64,000 nt of DNA, taken from Ceratothoa steindachneri (lineage: Eukaryota > Arthropoda > Malacostraca > Isopoda > Cymothoidae). Within the stretch, counting starts at the first letter, position 1; every line of letters begins with the position of its first letter. The DNA is taken from NCBI GenBank assembly GCA_963969495.1, contig OZ018320.1:71399745-71463744 (forward strand), given 5' to 3'. Positions 25,766 to 36,929 of the stretch are shown here, in pieces. Under the pieces are notes generated by a model, which was given only the letters and a program-made list of their open reading frames with translations, had not been told where the DNA came from and searched no databases. The translations under genes were made by a program, and so were the position numbers.

Positions 25766-27210
25766 ATGGAGGTCCCTCCCCCTGTGCTTGCGCAAGGGGC
25801 CCTCCTTATTTCTCTAACCGGAGAGGAGGCTTACTCCTCTTGTACGACTACGGGTGTAGGGGACTTCCCCTCACCCCCTTCTCTGGAGGTGTTTTCGGGC
25901 ACCTTCCTATTTCCAGCGGCAGTCCCTCCTTTTCTTTCTAAGGGGACTGCCAAGAAAGCCAGCAGGCAGCCCATTGCCAACCGCCCATCATTGAAGCGGC
26001 TCGGTAGGGCAAACCCCCTTAGGGGGGAGAGGGAAGCCAGGCCCCTTCGGTCGCATCCCTCAAAAGACGTGCTGGCAAGAATATTGAACCTTGCCGGGGT
26101 CAAGGCCTGTGCCTCTCCACACATGACTGGTGACGCTGCCAATGGGACCTGCGATATCCTGGGATGGATGGCCAACTGGAAGCGCCTACTGTGATAGACA
26201 AGGTCCTTGAGGCAACCCAGCCTCATACGGTAGGGCCTTCAATGGGGGGGAATCCGGGCTCGGCGCCAAGCACCGAACCCGAATCCGCCCCTATGCAAGG
26301 TCCTCCTCAAACGGCTGGGGCCTCCGAGACAGTACAAGGAGGGGAGGGATCTCCTCAAACCGGTGCCCCTGCGACCACCAGGACCTTCTCCATTTCAGAG
26401 AAAGACCTGGCTGAGGTCTGGCCTGGGGGCTCCTACCGGTGAGGTGAGAAGCGGGTTCATTTCCCGCCCTCCTCTCCAAAAAAGAAAAAAAAACAAAAAA
26501 AAAGACTAAGACGACTCTGGGCTCCTCTCCATCCGCGGGGGCTGCGGGGGCGTATGGGTCTGCTGCCACTTTGGCAAGCGACCAATCCTAGATCGGCACA
26601 TCCGGCCCCTCTATCCCCCGTGCGCGGAGCCCGTAACTATGACTAAGACTAAAAGTGTACAGGGTGGAGCCTCGATAACATCGGGGCCCCTCATTCAGAG
26701 GTTACCTGGCGTTTTCGAGCCCGCTGACCTTAAACGCTTCCTCGTTATTCGATCCACTGATGGCACCATGTTGGCCAAGGGCAACATGATCCATCAGAGG
26801 GGAGGATTAGCTAGTGCAATTGGTAGAGAGCCGAAGGTGACCCGTTTCTCGGACGGCAGCCTTCTGGCGAATGCGGCGAATCCCGCCGAGGTGACCAAGA
26901 TAAGTGCTCTTCGGACACTTCCTGGCACCCCGGTGAGTGTGACGCCGCACTCTACTATAAACTTTGTGAAAGTAGTAGTTTATGCGAGGGAACTCGTTGA
27001 CTACTCCATAGAGGGCATCACCTTAGAGCTGGCCGACCATGTGACGGTCAAGGTCGAACGTGTGATGAGAAAACAGGGAGGGGCGTGTCGGTTGGTACCG
27101 CTACCGCGTGAAGGCATTCGTGCCACTGCCGTGGTGGTGCTATTACTGTCACCGCTTCGGCCATACGAATCGTTCTTGTAGACGTGCAAAGTCGGGGTCA
27201 CCCGAAGTCA
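25766..27210 (+). pseudogene. ORF1 (gag-like) remnant of LINE copy 10
   Basis: The frame from about 25680 encodes the Pro/Ser-rich N-terminal part, the Lys-rich patch near 26475-26510, and then the conserved domain with PLIQRLPGVFEPA, FLVIRSTDGTML, GREPKVTRFSDGSLL and YARELVDYS. Frame breaks occur near 26170 and 26440, and a deletion at about 27090 removes the segment before the WYRYRV motif. Only the first CCHC knuckle (YYCHRFGHTNRSC) survives; the next two were lost with the ORF1-RNase H deletion. It cannot make a full protein. Confidence 0.75.
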
Positions 27211-27922
27211 GTGGGGCTCTGCCAGGTGCTGCGTCTGTCTTCACGGCCGAGCTGGTGGCAATACACCACTCGGTACGGGAGAGTAGGTGACGTGCCCGGT
27301 TCGGAGACCGGATTGTGATCTATAGCGACTCACAAAGCGCCCTGAGTGCTCTCGGGGCATTGGAATCTCCGCATCCCTTGGTTCGCGATATCCGTGACGC
27401 CACGGTTTTGGCGAGCCGGGCAGATGTCGAGATTATCTTCTGCTGGGTTCCTGGACATGTAGGAATTGCGGGGAATGAGCGCCCTGATGAGGGTCCAAAG
27501 ACTCCGCGAGGACTCTGCGACCGGACCAGCGTTTCGCTCTTCGTCACACCGACTACATGGCAGGAATACGGGCAGCTCTTCGGACTGCTTGGCAAAGAAG
27601 ATGGGAGACGGTCGAAGGGAACTTAAAGTTGCGTTCCATTGCACCGCTACTGTTCCCATGAACCTATCCCCCAATGCTGCGGCGGCTTCAGGTTGCTTTC
27701 TGTCGTCTCCGAATCGGACACACTCGTGTGACGCATCGCTATTTGATAGAGCGCTCGCCTGCGCCCTATTTTGACGACTGTGTCGTCCTCCATACTGTTC
27801 GGCACATTCTTGTCGAATGTTCCAGTCTGGGAGATCTTCGCGCACGTTACCTGTCCTGGTACCGGGATGAGCTGGGTCGCTACCGCCAGTCCTTTGTACT
27901 CGGGACGAGTGCGTGCACATGA
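27211..27922 (+). pseudogene. RNase H and C-terminal finger remnant of LINE copy 10
   Basis: Reading frames here encode VFTAELVAIHHSVRE, IYSDSQSALSALGALE, VEIIFCWVPGHVGIAGNE, and then RPDEGPK. The Asp after GNE fills the position of the last catalytic Asp of the RNase HI fold, which copies 11 and 13 lack. A one-base loss shortly after disrupts the frame. The C-terminal finger region at 27740-27850 is recognisable. Confidence 0.8.
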
Positions 27923-28140
27923 CTGGTGGACTTGTTGAGTTTTGGAGGGAGTCCGACATTCTGCCTTTTATTTAACTAGGTTTTGTTGTTTTTTTTGTTA
28001 TTGTTTTCTTTCAGGTCACACGCCCCTACGCTGGGTGGATGGTGACCTCCCCCCGACGCCAGAGCTTGCTTCCTAATTGTTTTCTCTTTTTATTGTTGTT
28101 TTTTTTTCAATTTTTTATTTTAAAGTATCCTAGAACTAGT

Positions 28141-29318
28141 TCTCTGGCTCTTGGCACCCATGGTTCTTCCCAGCACGCCCCACTTGGGGTACCACCTCTG
28201 ACCATTTGTCGCCATGCCTCTGCTCCCAAAGCTTCTACAGCGTCGAGAGTATTGCGTTCGGCATTTTTGGTGCGCAATTCGTGTCACGCTGGAACCGTGC
28301 TAGTATATACAGATGACTCCAAGTCCCAAGAGGGGCTCAGTTTTCACGCCGTATCGCGTCTGTTTGAAGTCAGCGGGACTCTGCCAGGCGCTGCGTCTGT
28401 CTTCACGTCCGAGCTGGTTGGGAGATAACGTGACGTGCACGGTTCCGAGACCGGATTGTGATTTATAGCGACTCACAAAGCGCCCTCAGTGATATCGGGT
28501 CATTGGAATCTCCGCATTCTCTGGTTCTCGATATCATTGATGCCACGGTTTTGGCGAGCCGGGTGGATGTCGAGATTATCTTCTGCTGGGTTCCTTGACA
28601 TGCAGGAATTGCGGGGAATGAGGGCGCCAAAGAGTCCGCGAGGACTGGGCCACCTGACCAGCGTTACGCTCTTCCTCGCACTGACTACATGACAGGTATT
28701 TGGGTTGCCCTCTGGGCGGCTTGGCAAAGAAGATGGTAGATGGTCCGGAGGAACTTAAAGTTAGTGCCATTGCGCCCCGACTGTTCTCATTGACCTACCC
28801 CCAATGCCTCGACGGCTTCAGGTTGCTTTGTGTCGTCTCCGATTTGGACACATTCGCCGGCCGCACCGCCATTTGATGGAGCGCTCGCCCGCACTTTACT
28901 GCGACGACTGCGTTGTCCCCCAGACTGTTCGGCACATTCTTGTAGAGTGTCCAAGTCTGGGTGATCTTTGCGCAAGTCCCCTGTCCTGTGGGTCTTTACC
29001 TCTTGTCCTTTATACTCGGTGCTGGTTCGTGCACACCGTCTTCGAACTATACAACTTTTTTTTTGGTGGGGGGGCCGCCTTCCTCCACTTTATTTGACTT
29101 GCGCCGGGAGGAGTCGGGCCTATCCCAGACGCTGCAGCTTCCTTCTTTTTACCTTTTTGCTTTGTTTTCTTTTTTGTTTTAATTTTTAGCCTATGATATT
29201 TTTATACTTGTTATTTACTTGAGTATTTTTTTTTTAAATCTAGCCTAGTCGTAGGCTGTAGTGATTACGGTGACTTATGCCCATGTAGGCAGTCGCTAGA
29301 TGGGCTCCTAAAAAAAAA
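28141..29318 (+). mobile_element. LINE copy 11: RNase H to poly-A, abutting copy 10
   Basis: It begins abruptly inside the 3' UTR of copy 10, with sequence matching the connection just before RNase H (CCACTTGGGGTACCACC). RNase H spans about 28290-28650, without the 12-base segment after GNE. The C-terminal finger is at 28870-28960. The 3' UTR has both hairpins, the terminal one at 29269-29297, and the A-tract ends near 29318. Frameshifts inactivate it. Confidence 0.8.
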
Positions 29319-31140
29319 GTAATTTTTTTATGTAATTATTCAGTGGCTGCGGCTGGAAGTGGGATTTATCCCACCAACCAACCACAGTTTTCTTAGATGC
29401 TACGAAGTCCAGGAATTTTTCGTCTGTTGTCAAGTGTTTATAAACTGCAAATTTCAGTCTACGTCCCCCTTTCTAAATCCTGTCGCTCAACCTTTGTGTT
29501 TGGGTAGACGAGGAGACAACACAACTCTGACCTGGGGGGGGGGGGAGGGCTCTCCTCAAACTTTCTGTTTGTGGCAAAGAGATTTCCCCTTTGCTTTCGG
29601 AGCCGCTGGTATCTCCGCTTCTATAATGGAGGTGCCCCCTGTGCTTTCTGAGAGACCCCTTAGAGACTGTTCGAGAGGAGAGGCCCTCATCTCCAATAAG
29701 AGAATAGGGTTAGTGGTTCATCTTCCTCTGCGGAAGCTCATGGGGATGGTTCATTCTATTAGGGTCTCGGCCACGAGGCGCCCACTGGCAGGCCGGCCAA
29801 GACGAAGACCAAAGTCGAATATGGTGTGAGTGGAGCCTCGGTTGCGTCGGGCACTTTTTTAGCCCATTAGCCTCAAACAATTTCTAGTTATTCGCTTCAC
29901 TGATGGTAGCAAGTTGCCAAAGGTCGCATGTTCCATTAAAGGAAAACTTTACCTAATCTGACTAGTAGACAGCCGAAGGTTTCCCGATTCTCGGACTAGT
30001 GGTCGCTCAATAGTTTACCGGTGAGTGTGACGCCGCACTCTACCATGAATTTCGTGAAAGTATTTTAGCTGATGGCAGTCGTGGACTACTTCATAAGAGA
30101 CATCACCTAAAATTTGGCTGACCAATTATCGGTCTTGCCCGAGCGTGTGATAAGAAAACGGTGTGAGACCCACCCCTACACTCTTCCTCACGTTCGACCG
30201 TGACAGGCTCCCTGAGTCGGTGCGTGCCGGTTCATATCGTTATCGCGGAAGATGTACTACTGCCACTGTTTTGACCATACGAATCGCTCGTGTAGACGTG
30301 CAAACTTAGGTTTACCAGAATTCCCTATCGTATAAGGCATTGTGTGTAAATTGCGGAGAGCCTCATCCTCATTCTTCGAAGCAATGCGGTGCGTCTCTAT
30401 TGGAGAAGGAAATCCTGACCGTTCAAGCTGTGGATTGTCACTAATTCCGCGAGGCTAAGGGCCTGGTCCTGGCGCGTCCAGGACTGACTGAGACGTCATA
30501 TGCCTCGGTTAAAAAAGGCGCCCTCTGCTCCTGGTCCCTCCAGGCATACGAGCACGATCGTCTCCGCGCTCATTCGGAGCCTTCCGGCAAGTTCTTACCC
30601 CTCCCCCCCACTGGCGGTTTCTTGGTAAAGCTTGTGACGCAAAGGGTTCTCACCCAGCCTTGGCTGGCCTTGAGGCCGTCTTCCGCGATTCGTAAAGTTG
30701 CCCCCAGAAAGGAGGACAACGCCCCCAACCAAAGCTGAACTGGGTGGGTCAGAGACGGTAGATCCCCCAAAGTATGACCTCGCCCGTCAAAGGCTTCGAA
30801 AGCGACTACGCCTTTAGCGCCTTGTTCGCCCAACAACGCCCGGATTTTGCCTCCGGGAAGCTTACGGCTATCCCCTTGAGGGTATTCCCACCCTCCCGCA
30901 TCTCCTCTGAGCTAGGCTTGGAGAGCATATTCCTTAAATGGAATTGCCGTTGACTCTGGGCCAACTGGGAGGAACTGCGTAGGCTCATATCCTCCCGTTT
31001 CCCATTAGCTCTCTCACTCTTTTTTTTCTTTTTTTTTGCGCGTGTCTCGGGTATAAAAGTTTTGCTACCCCACCACCACGCGGTGGGGACCAGTCAGGAT
31101 GGCGGGCAATTTACACCTCGCATGTTTCCGTTTTTCTATT

Positions 31141-31679
31141 TAATACGAAATTTGAAACCCCTATGTTGTTTTATATTCTATTTCGAATGATATAATTGCC
31201 AAGGTCCCCCCGAGGTTAGCCCGGGAATTGTTTTGGCAATAACATCATAACTATTCGGCCAATTCTAACGAAATTTGAAACCCTTATGTTGTTTCACATT
31301 CTCTTTCGAATGATATAATTGGTAAGGTCCTCCCAAGGTTAGTCCGGGAATCATTGAAAGTTTTGCTGGTCGTAAGATCATAAATCAGAATAAGTGAGAG
31401 CACGCGACTTTTGGTCAGCAGACCTTGTTTTAGTCGCGTGCGACTCTATATCTCACTATGTCGGTCGGTGGGTCGGTCCCCGTCTTGCTTTTTTATTTTG
31501 GTAATAACGTTGTAACTATTCGGCCAGTTCTAACGAAATTTGAAACCCTTTTGTTGCTTTTACATTCTCTTTCGAATGATATAATTGCCAAGTCCTCCCA
31601 AGTTTAAGGCGGGAAATTATTTCTCAATAACATCATAACTATTCGGCCGATTCAAACGAAATTTGAAACCCTTATATAA
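31141..31679. repeat. Nested insertion: 123-bp tandem repeat with internal hairpin segment
   Basis: The motif ACGAAATTTGAAACCC recurs at 31145, 31268, 31533 and 31656. Spacings are 123, 265 and 123 bases. The middle interval is one unit plus an extra segment of about 142 bases (about 31353-31500) that holds a long hairpin. The last unit is partial. Units also share TTTCGAATGATATAATTG and TAACTATTCGGCC. The insertion interrupts the endonuclease of LINE copy 12 where the intact element reads CTTTAGATACCTCC, with TAAATA-like sequence on both sides. Confidence 0.9.
31401..31448. repeat. Inverted repeat within the nested insertion
   Basis: GCACGCGACT near 31401-31410 pairs with AGTCGCGTGC near 31433-31442. 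An inner GGTC-AGCA-GACC hairpin lies between the arms. Confidence 0.75.
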
Positions 31680-32514
31680 ATACCTCCTTTTATGCAGTGG
31701 TATACAGCTACACTTGAATAGGAGGTATACATTCCAAGGTAAGCCGAGTTCGAGATTGGAGCTTTCCGTCGCATCGTGGTAAGGGTGCCAGGGGTCAGGT
31801 CCTTGACGGGCTGGAGAGATGTCTTAATGTGGATGAACTTGGCATCATTGTCCTAAAACCGCTTCATTTTCCTGCCTTGATCTATCTGTGTGCTCTCCGG
31901 ATGGCCTCCATGGCAGTGATCAATTTCCCATTCAAATATCATTTCTAGACCGCTGCCGCCTGAAAGACCACCTCGGCGGTACTTGTCGAGAGTGCGTTTG
32001 TCTGCATTTCAGGAAATGACTGATTCTCTGCCCCCATCGAGGAGTTTATGTCGGTGGATGAGGCCAGTGAGTTTTTCTCCGTCAACCTCATCACCGTGGA
32101 CCTACTATGTCTAAAATATTTGGTTGTTTTGCATGCTGACCACTTCCGTGGTGGTCAGGTGAGTGTTGGACGTCCCTCAGATATAAGTGTTATGCTTACA
32201 TGCGCTATAAGCCCCGCCCGAACGATTTCACTGTAAGTGAATTTTGTTAAGCTAAGGCTATTTTCCGCTATATTTCGAAGCACACCCGCCGCTCTTCCTG
32301 GCGACAATACGTGTCTTCACTTAACGGCAAGACCCCTCTTGCAGAGTTGTGAAAGACAGTCAAAAGGATTCGGGGAAAGTTCTCGCAAGATCCCCCTCCC
32401 GTTCTACAGGAGAATGGGACCACAATATCGGATCCCTCGACTACTTCTCTAGCCGGGATGCTGCTCCGCCAGCATTCAATACGCGTCTTGATGTTGCTAA
32501 AGGCCGCGGATTGG

Positions 32515-32536
32515 ACTTTGCCTCGAGAGGCAAAGT
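32515..32536. repeat. 10-bp palindrome in LINE copy 12 at the copy 8 rearrangement site
   Basis: ACTTTGCCTC and GAGGCAAAGT flank GA. The normal 37-base segment present in copies 9 and 13 is missing here as in copy 8. Confidence 0.85.
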
Positions 32537-33000
32537 GAGTTGCGTTCTGCTCTCGCTTCTTCCTTGGACACCGCCCATGGTCCGGACTATGTCCCGCATT
32601 TCATGCTTCGACACTTAGGTGAGCGAGGCATAGTATTTTCGTTAAATTTGTTCATCAGCATCTGGACAGAGGGTATCTTCCCACTCTCCGGGCTAATGGT
32701 TACTGTGTGCGCTTTTCACAAAGAGGGGAGAGATCATTCTACCGAGCCCGTCTTACGCCCAATCTCTCTAATTTCTTACGTGTTCAAGTTGGAGAAATTT
32801 GAAAATATTAGACTAGCCTTTTTCCTTGATAGCCGAGGCCAACTGTTTTCTGCACAGTGCTGCTTTCGTAAATTCCACTCGAGGTCGAATGATTGGTTGC
32901 AACTGGAAAATGCCGTCTGTGAGGCTTTCATTGTAGATGGCACTACGCCACATAAGCGACTTCCTGACCGAAGAACCACAGTTTTTAATGAACCATCTTC

Positions 33001-36000
33001 TCGTCGGGAGGGGCCCTTTAGCGGTTGTCGGCGGTCAACAAATGAATAAAAATAGGTTCGGGCGTTCCTTTTCCTTTTCGGAAGTTGTGTGTGTGTGGGG
33101 TGAGGGTGGCATCAGAACACTTTGATTTTATGTAGACAACACTTGATTGCCCTCATTACTCGTTTTCTTTTCACTTTCTCTTTGAGGGTAATATGCTTGT
33201 TGAGTTGCGGCCCCCACCCCCCACGCCTGTGCCTAAGCCTCTAAGCAGTGTCCTTTATGGCTACTCAAGCTCATTTTGATATATATATATATATATAAAT
33301 ATAACGGTCGAATTGCCAAATGATGATTGCCAGTAAAGAATAAACCGAAAATATGAATGGAAAGACCCCTTACTTTAAAGAAGAAACCAACGCGGGCATA
33401 TCAGCCAGAAAAGTCGACGACAAAGTTTAAAGGATAAGTGTTAAACTGACGTGGACGCGGTATAAATGTGAAGTAAATAACTCGAGTAGTTAAAAGAGGA
33501 GACTACTTTGGACGCCAGAGCCGGGGGGGGGATATGTCTCGAACACCCCAATTAGTCTCCTCGCTAAACTACTCGAGCTATTTTTCTTATGTTTTTGCTT
33601 CTCCTAATGTCACTACTTTAAGAACCTCAGACTATGTGGCGTGCACGCATGTACACACTTGTGTACATACACTTTTGAATTCATCTGGCTATGGAGGATG
33701 GGAGTTTGGGGGTCCCTTTGTTGTTTGTTCAACTTGTTCCGATAGGGTTTTAAAGGCCCTTCCTTGGCTCTCAGTTGGGATTGAGAAAGATTTCTGTTGA
33801 CTCCCCTTCCCCAAAGAAAAAAATGACTCATTCGGGTCGATCTTTTCTCCCTTCCTCTCCTTCGCCTCCCTCCCTAAACCCGATTGTAGTGTCCTAGACT
33901 CCCCCAAGTTGTTTTTCCTAAGTGCTGCTGCTCATTATTATTTGCTCTGTCCTGCTGTTTTTTGGCTGCTTCTTCTCACGGCAAGATAGATCCCTGGGCC
34001 GATTAGAGGCTGCAATTTATACTTTGGGATTGCTTTTGCTTGTTACATTTTGATTTATGTTTGTTTAAATGGAACTTCGCGGATTTTAAACTATACCGAC
34101 ATTGCTTCCGCAATGTTTCCCTTGTTCTTGCCTGTCGATGAAGTCAAGGGAGATGCGCCCTCTGCCTGGCTCTGACTGCGCCGCTTCTCTTAGCCATTGT
34201 TGCCTCGGATATAGCGCAGTAGAGTTGCTTCCCGTGCACTGAATGTTGAGTTGAATTTTATTTTAATTGTTAACTGGCTTTTATTCCATTGCACCTTGTT
34301 TTAATGGCTTGTTTGGGTTTTTTTTCCCTTTGTCCTCGCATGTTTGTTTTTTTGTTTTGTATTTCAGACTGGGTGCAAAACGTGCGGAAATGAAGCGCGA
34401 TTCACGATTCTCTCTCTTATTTCGGTCAGCTTGAATCTGCAACAGGCTCCTCTTGTTGGACTGGGATGCGCCTTCGTTGCCGCTGTTTGGTTTGAGGATT
34501 TGGCGAATGTTTTTATATATTGAGAGGAAGCAAAAATCGGCGTCTTTGATTATACTGAAAATATGGTTGCCCGCATTAGCTGTATTTATCCTTCGCATGC
34601 GGCCCATTGTTGCAATGTCAGTTAATTAAATTTCTTATTATCTCTATATTTATTCCTTTCCTGCTCTTTATTCCGTGTAACTACGTTTACTTAAATTCTT
34701 TTCCTTTTTCCTCTTTTCTTCAATGGAAAGGTTTCTTATTGTAGAAGAAAGGTGAGTCGGAGAAAGAGTGTGTGTCCGGGTAAGGGGTATATCCTCAGAG
34801 CCTTTGGGACGGGGAATCGTATACGATAGCTGTGCTTTGACCCCCATAACTCTAGGTGGAGTAAACCCCTGCCACAACGAGACGCTTAATCCCCAGTTGC
34901 CACAACCTAACTTTAGAGTGGGCAGTTCATGGATGAACTTGAGTCCGCAGCAGGCGTATTATGGAGGGCTGTTTTCTGCCGCTATTTACCGCCGATAGAC
35001 ACTTTTTTTTCACCCTAGGGTTGATGTAGGCATTCGTATCCCCCTACACAGCTCTAAATGTTTCCTGATGTAATAAGTCTCTGGCATTTTTACACGTTAA
35101 TGGGACTTTCATAGCTTAGATGTTAGCCTCGCTTAATTGAGGAGGAATTGAAGATTGTAGTATTTTTTTAATGACTTTTTTGTTGTTGTTATTTTCACGC
35201 CGTCATATGCTAGCTTCCCTCGGGTTAAGGCCACGATATCAATTTATCGGATATTAATATACATATTGAGTCGAATTCGGTATCAGATATTACGACCCGT
35301 TTGTACTGTACTTTGTGTCTTCTGTACTTATATTTTTTTGCATAAGAGTTAGTTTATTTAGAATTTGTTACCATTTTAAGTGAAACCAAAGTTCCTTCAA
35401 CCATAAACTACTTTTTACTTTTAAAATAATCATTTTAATAAACTGTTGTTGCTTCTATGCTATTATTGCCAGATAAAATTGTTTATATGACGAATTTTAA
35501 TGGAATGTGATAACTTGATTCGTTTTCCTTTATTTCGTTAATGTTTTTTATTCATTAAAGTTTTTATATTTGTTTTAATTTCGGTTTTATTTATCCACAT
35601 TGTTGTTCCTTTGCTTTCTTTTCCTGTGACTGAAGCCATGTTTTTTAGGGCTGGCAGATAGTTTGATTAAAGAAACTTACGTAATTAGGTTAAGTGGTAG
35701 CAAGATTTTTGTATTTTTGGAGAAGCAAAAAATGCCATTTTTCCATTACTGCCCAAATGGGAGTTCTAACCGAAATTTTGAATCTTCTGGGCTAAATTAC
35801 AACTTTTCTTGGAGATTTTGACTTTTACCTGAATAACTTCATCGTCGATGATTTGTGTTTGTTATGGGTGAGTATGTTTACACTAGTTGTTGGTTTCTGT
35901 TGCCATCTGCTGGGTCACGTCACGTCCTTCATCCCTTTATCTTTCGAGTAAACATCAAATCTGCTGTTTTGAAAATATTTAACATCACTTTAACACAGGC

Positions 36001-36929
36001 GACTTGATGATTTAGTCCCTCATGAGCATGAGGTATGAATTCCTCGAGGTGCAACAATGGATTCGGTCTGTCTACCAGGCTCGGAACCACTCCAAATAGG
36101 CTGACTTTCGGAATGGGATGCAAAAATCGTCATTCCAGCTATTCTTGAGCGCATTTGCAGACTTCCGGATAAAACCCAAATAATTTACAATTTTGTATTA
36201 AAAACATCCGTATATCGGTAAAAAAAAGTTTTCCCATTCAGCAAAGTCGAACCCCTTCAATATTTCGGAAACTTCGCTTAGTCCCCGGCTCATCGTCTTG
36301 ATCGTAATAAATGACAGAAAAAATAACCATGTATTTTACTCGCATGATGAAAAACATAGATCAAAATGTTTTTTCAAATTTAGGGTAATATTTTTTCCTT
36401 TTGTTTAAGTTGTAATTTCATTATCATAAATCTTGACTAGGACTGAAAATTACGAAGAATTATCTGATTTTCAAATGGCCACATTATTTTTTACTGGAGG
36501 TACACTGTTCCAGCAACAAATTTGCCAAGTAATCTCAGAATTGCCCTTTCACGTGTTAGCAGAATAATGATCCATTACACTGGGGAACAATGTATTTGGT
36601 GAATTGACAAAAGTACATTTTCCTACCTAATTCGAGCATACTGAATTCAAATATGAAATCAGATTCTTTCGAAATGCTACAGATTTTTTTGTAATATCAA
36701 TAACTAATATTATACAATAATTTTCATTTTATCACGCCTATCATCATGCCCTGATGTAATTTTGAATCATCATTTTGCGTTATTTATAGTAAAGCAGGTT
36801 TTTTTGCATGAACATTTTATTGCATATAAGAAGAAACCTGAATTACACATTAGGATTACAAATACTGTAATCAAATAGATGCTAATTTATTAATGACCAT
36901 ACATCAGGCTGGAGGACCTCTTCTTGATT
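33001..36929. other. Gene-free AT-rich stretch
   Basis: No gene recognised. A short AT microsatellite lies at about 33279-33298. A minus-strand open frame of 64 codons at 35929-36123 has plausible composition but I do not recognise it, and nothing around it supports it as a gene. Confidence 0.4.

Larger units (their letters stand above)
25179..28140 (+). mobile_element. LINE copy 10: 5'-complete, large internal deletion joins ORF1 to RNase H
   Basis: It starts at the family's 5' terminus (CCCCGTAAGGGGCGCGGCGA) and keeps the 5' UTR and most of ORF1, which is very close to copies 13 and 14. One internal deletion falls at about 27087-27091. At about 27205-27210 the sequence passes directly from the first-knuckle region of ORF1 to RNase H of ORF2, with the hexamer GAAGTC shared by both sides. 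RNase H, the C-terminal finger (27750-27820) and part of the 3' UTR follow. The A-tail and terminal stem-loop are absent because sequence of copy 11 begins at about 28141. Confidence 0.85.
29510..33000 (+). mobile_element. LINE copy 12: ORF1 to mid-RT, with nested insertion
   Basis: ORF1 remnants start near 29530 and include the STDGSK-like segment at 29890-29920, the knuckle region at 30250-30400 and the tail to 30900. ORF2 starts near 30930 (GGAATTGCCGTTGACTC) and is interrupted at 31141-31679 by a tandem-repeat insertion. The endonuclease resumes at 31680-32270 and RT runs to about 32960, where similarity fades before the catalytic motifs. The copy has a palindromic rearrangement at 32515-32536, at the same site as in copy 8, so both probably belong to one subfamily. 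Confidence 0.8.

Noticed and set aside
31141..31679. CRISPR-like array
   Set aside because: Repeats are 123 bp long and contiguous rather than short repeats with unique spacers, and the DNA is animal.
35929..36123. 64-codon minus-strand frame as a gene
   Set aside because: Composition is plausible, but there is no recognised family, no splice signals and no extension in flanking frames.
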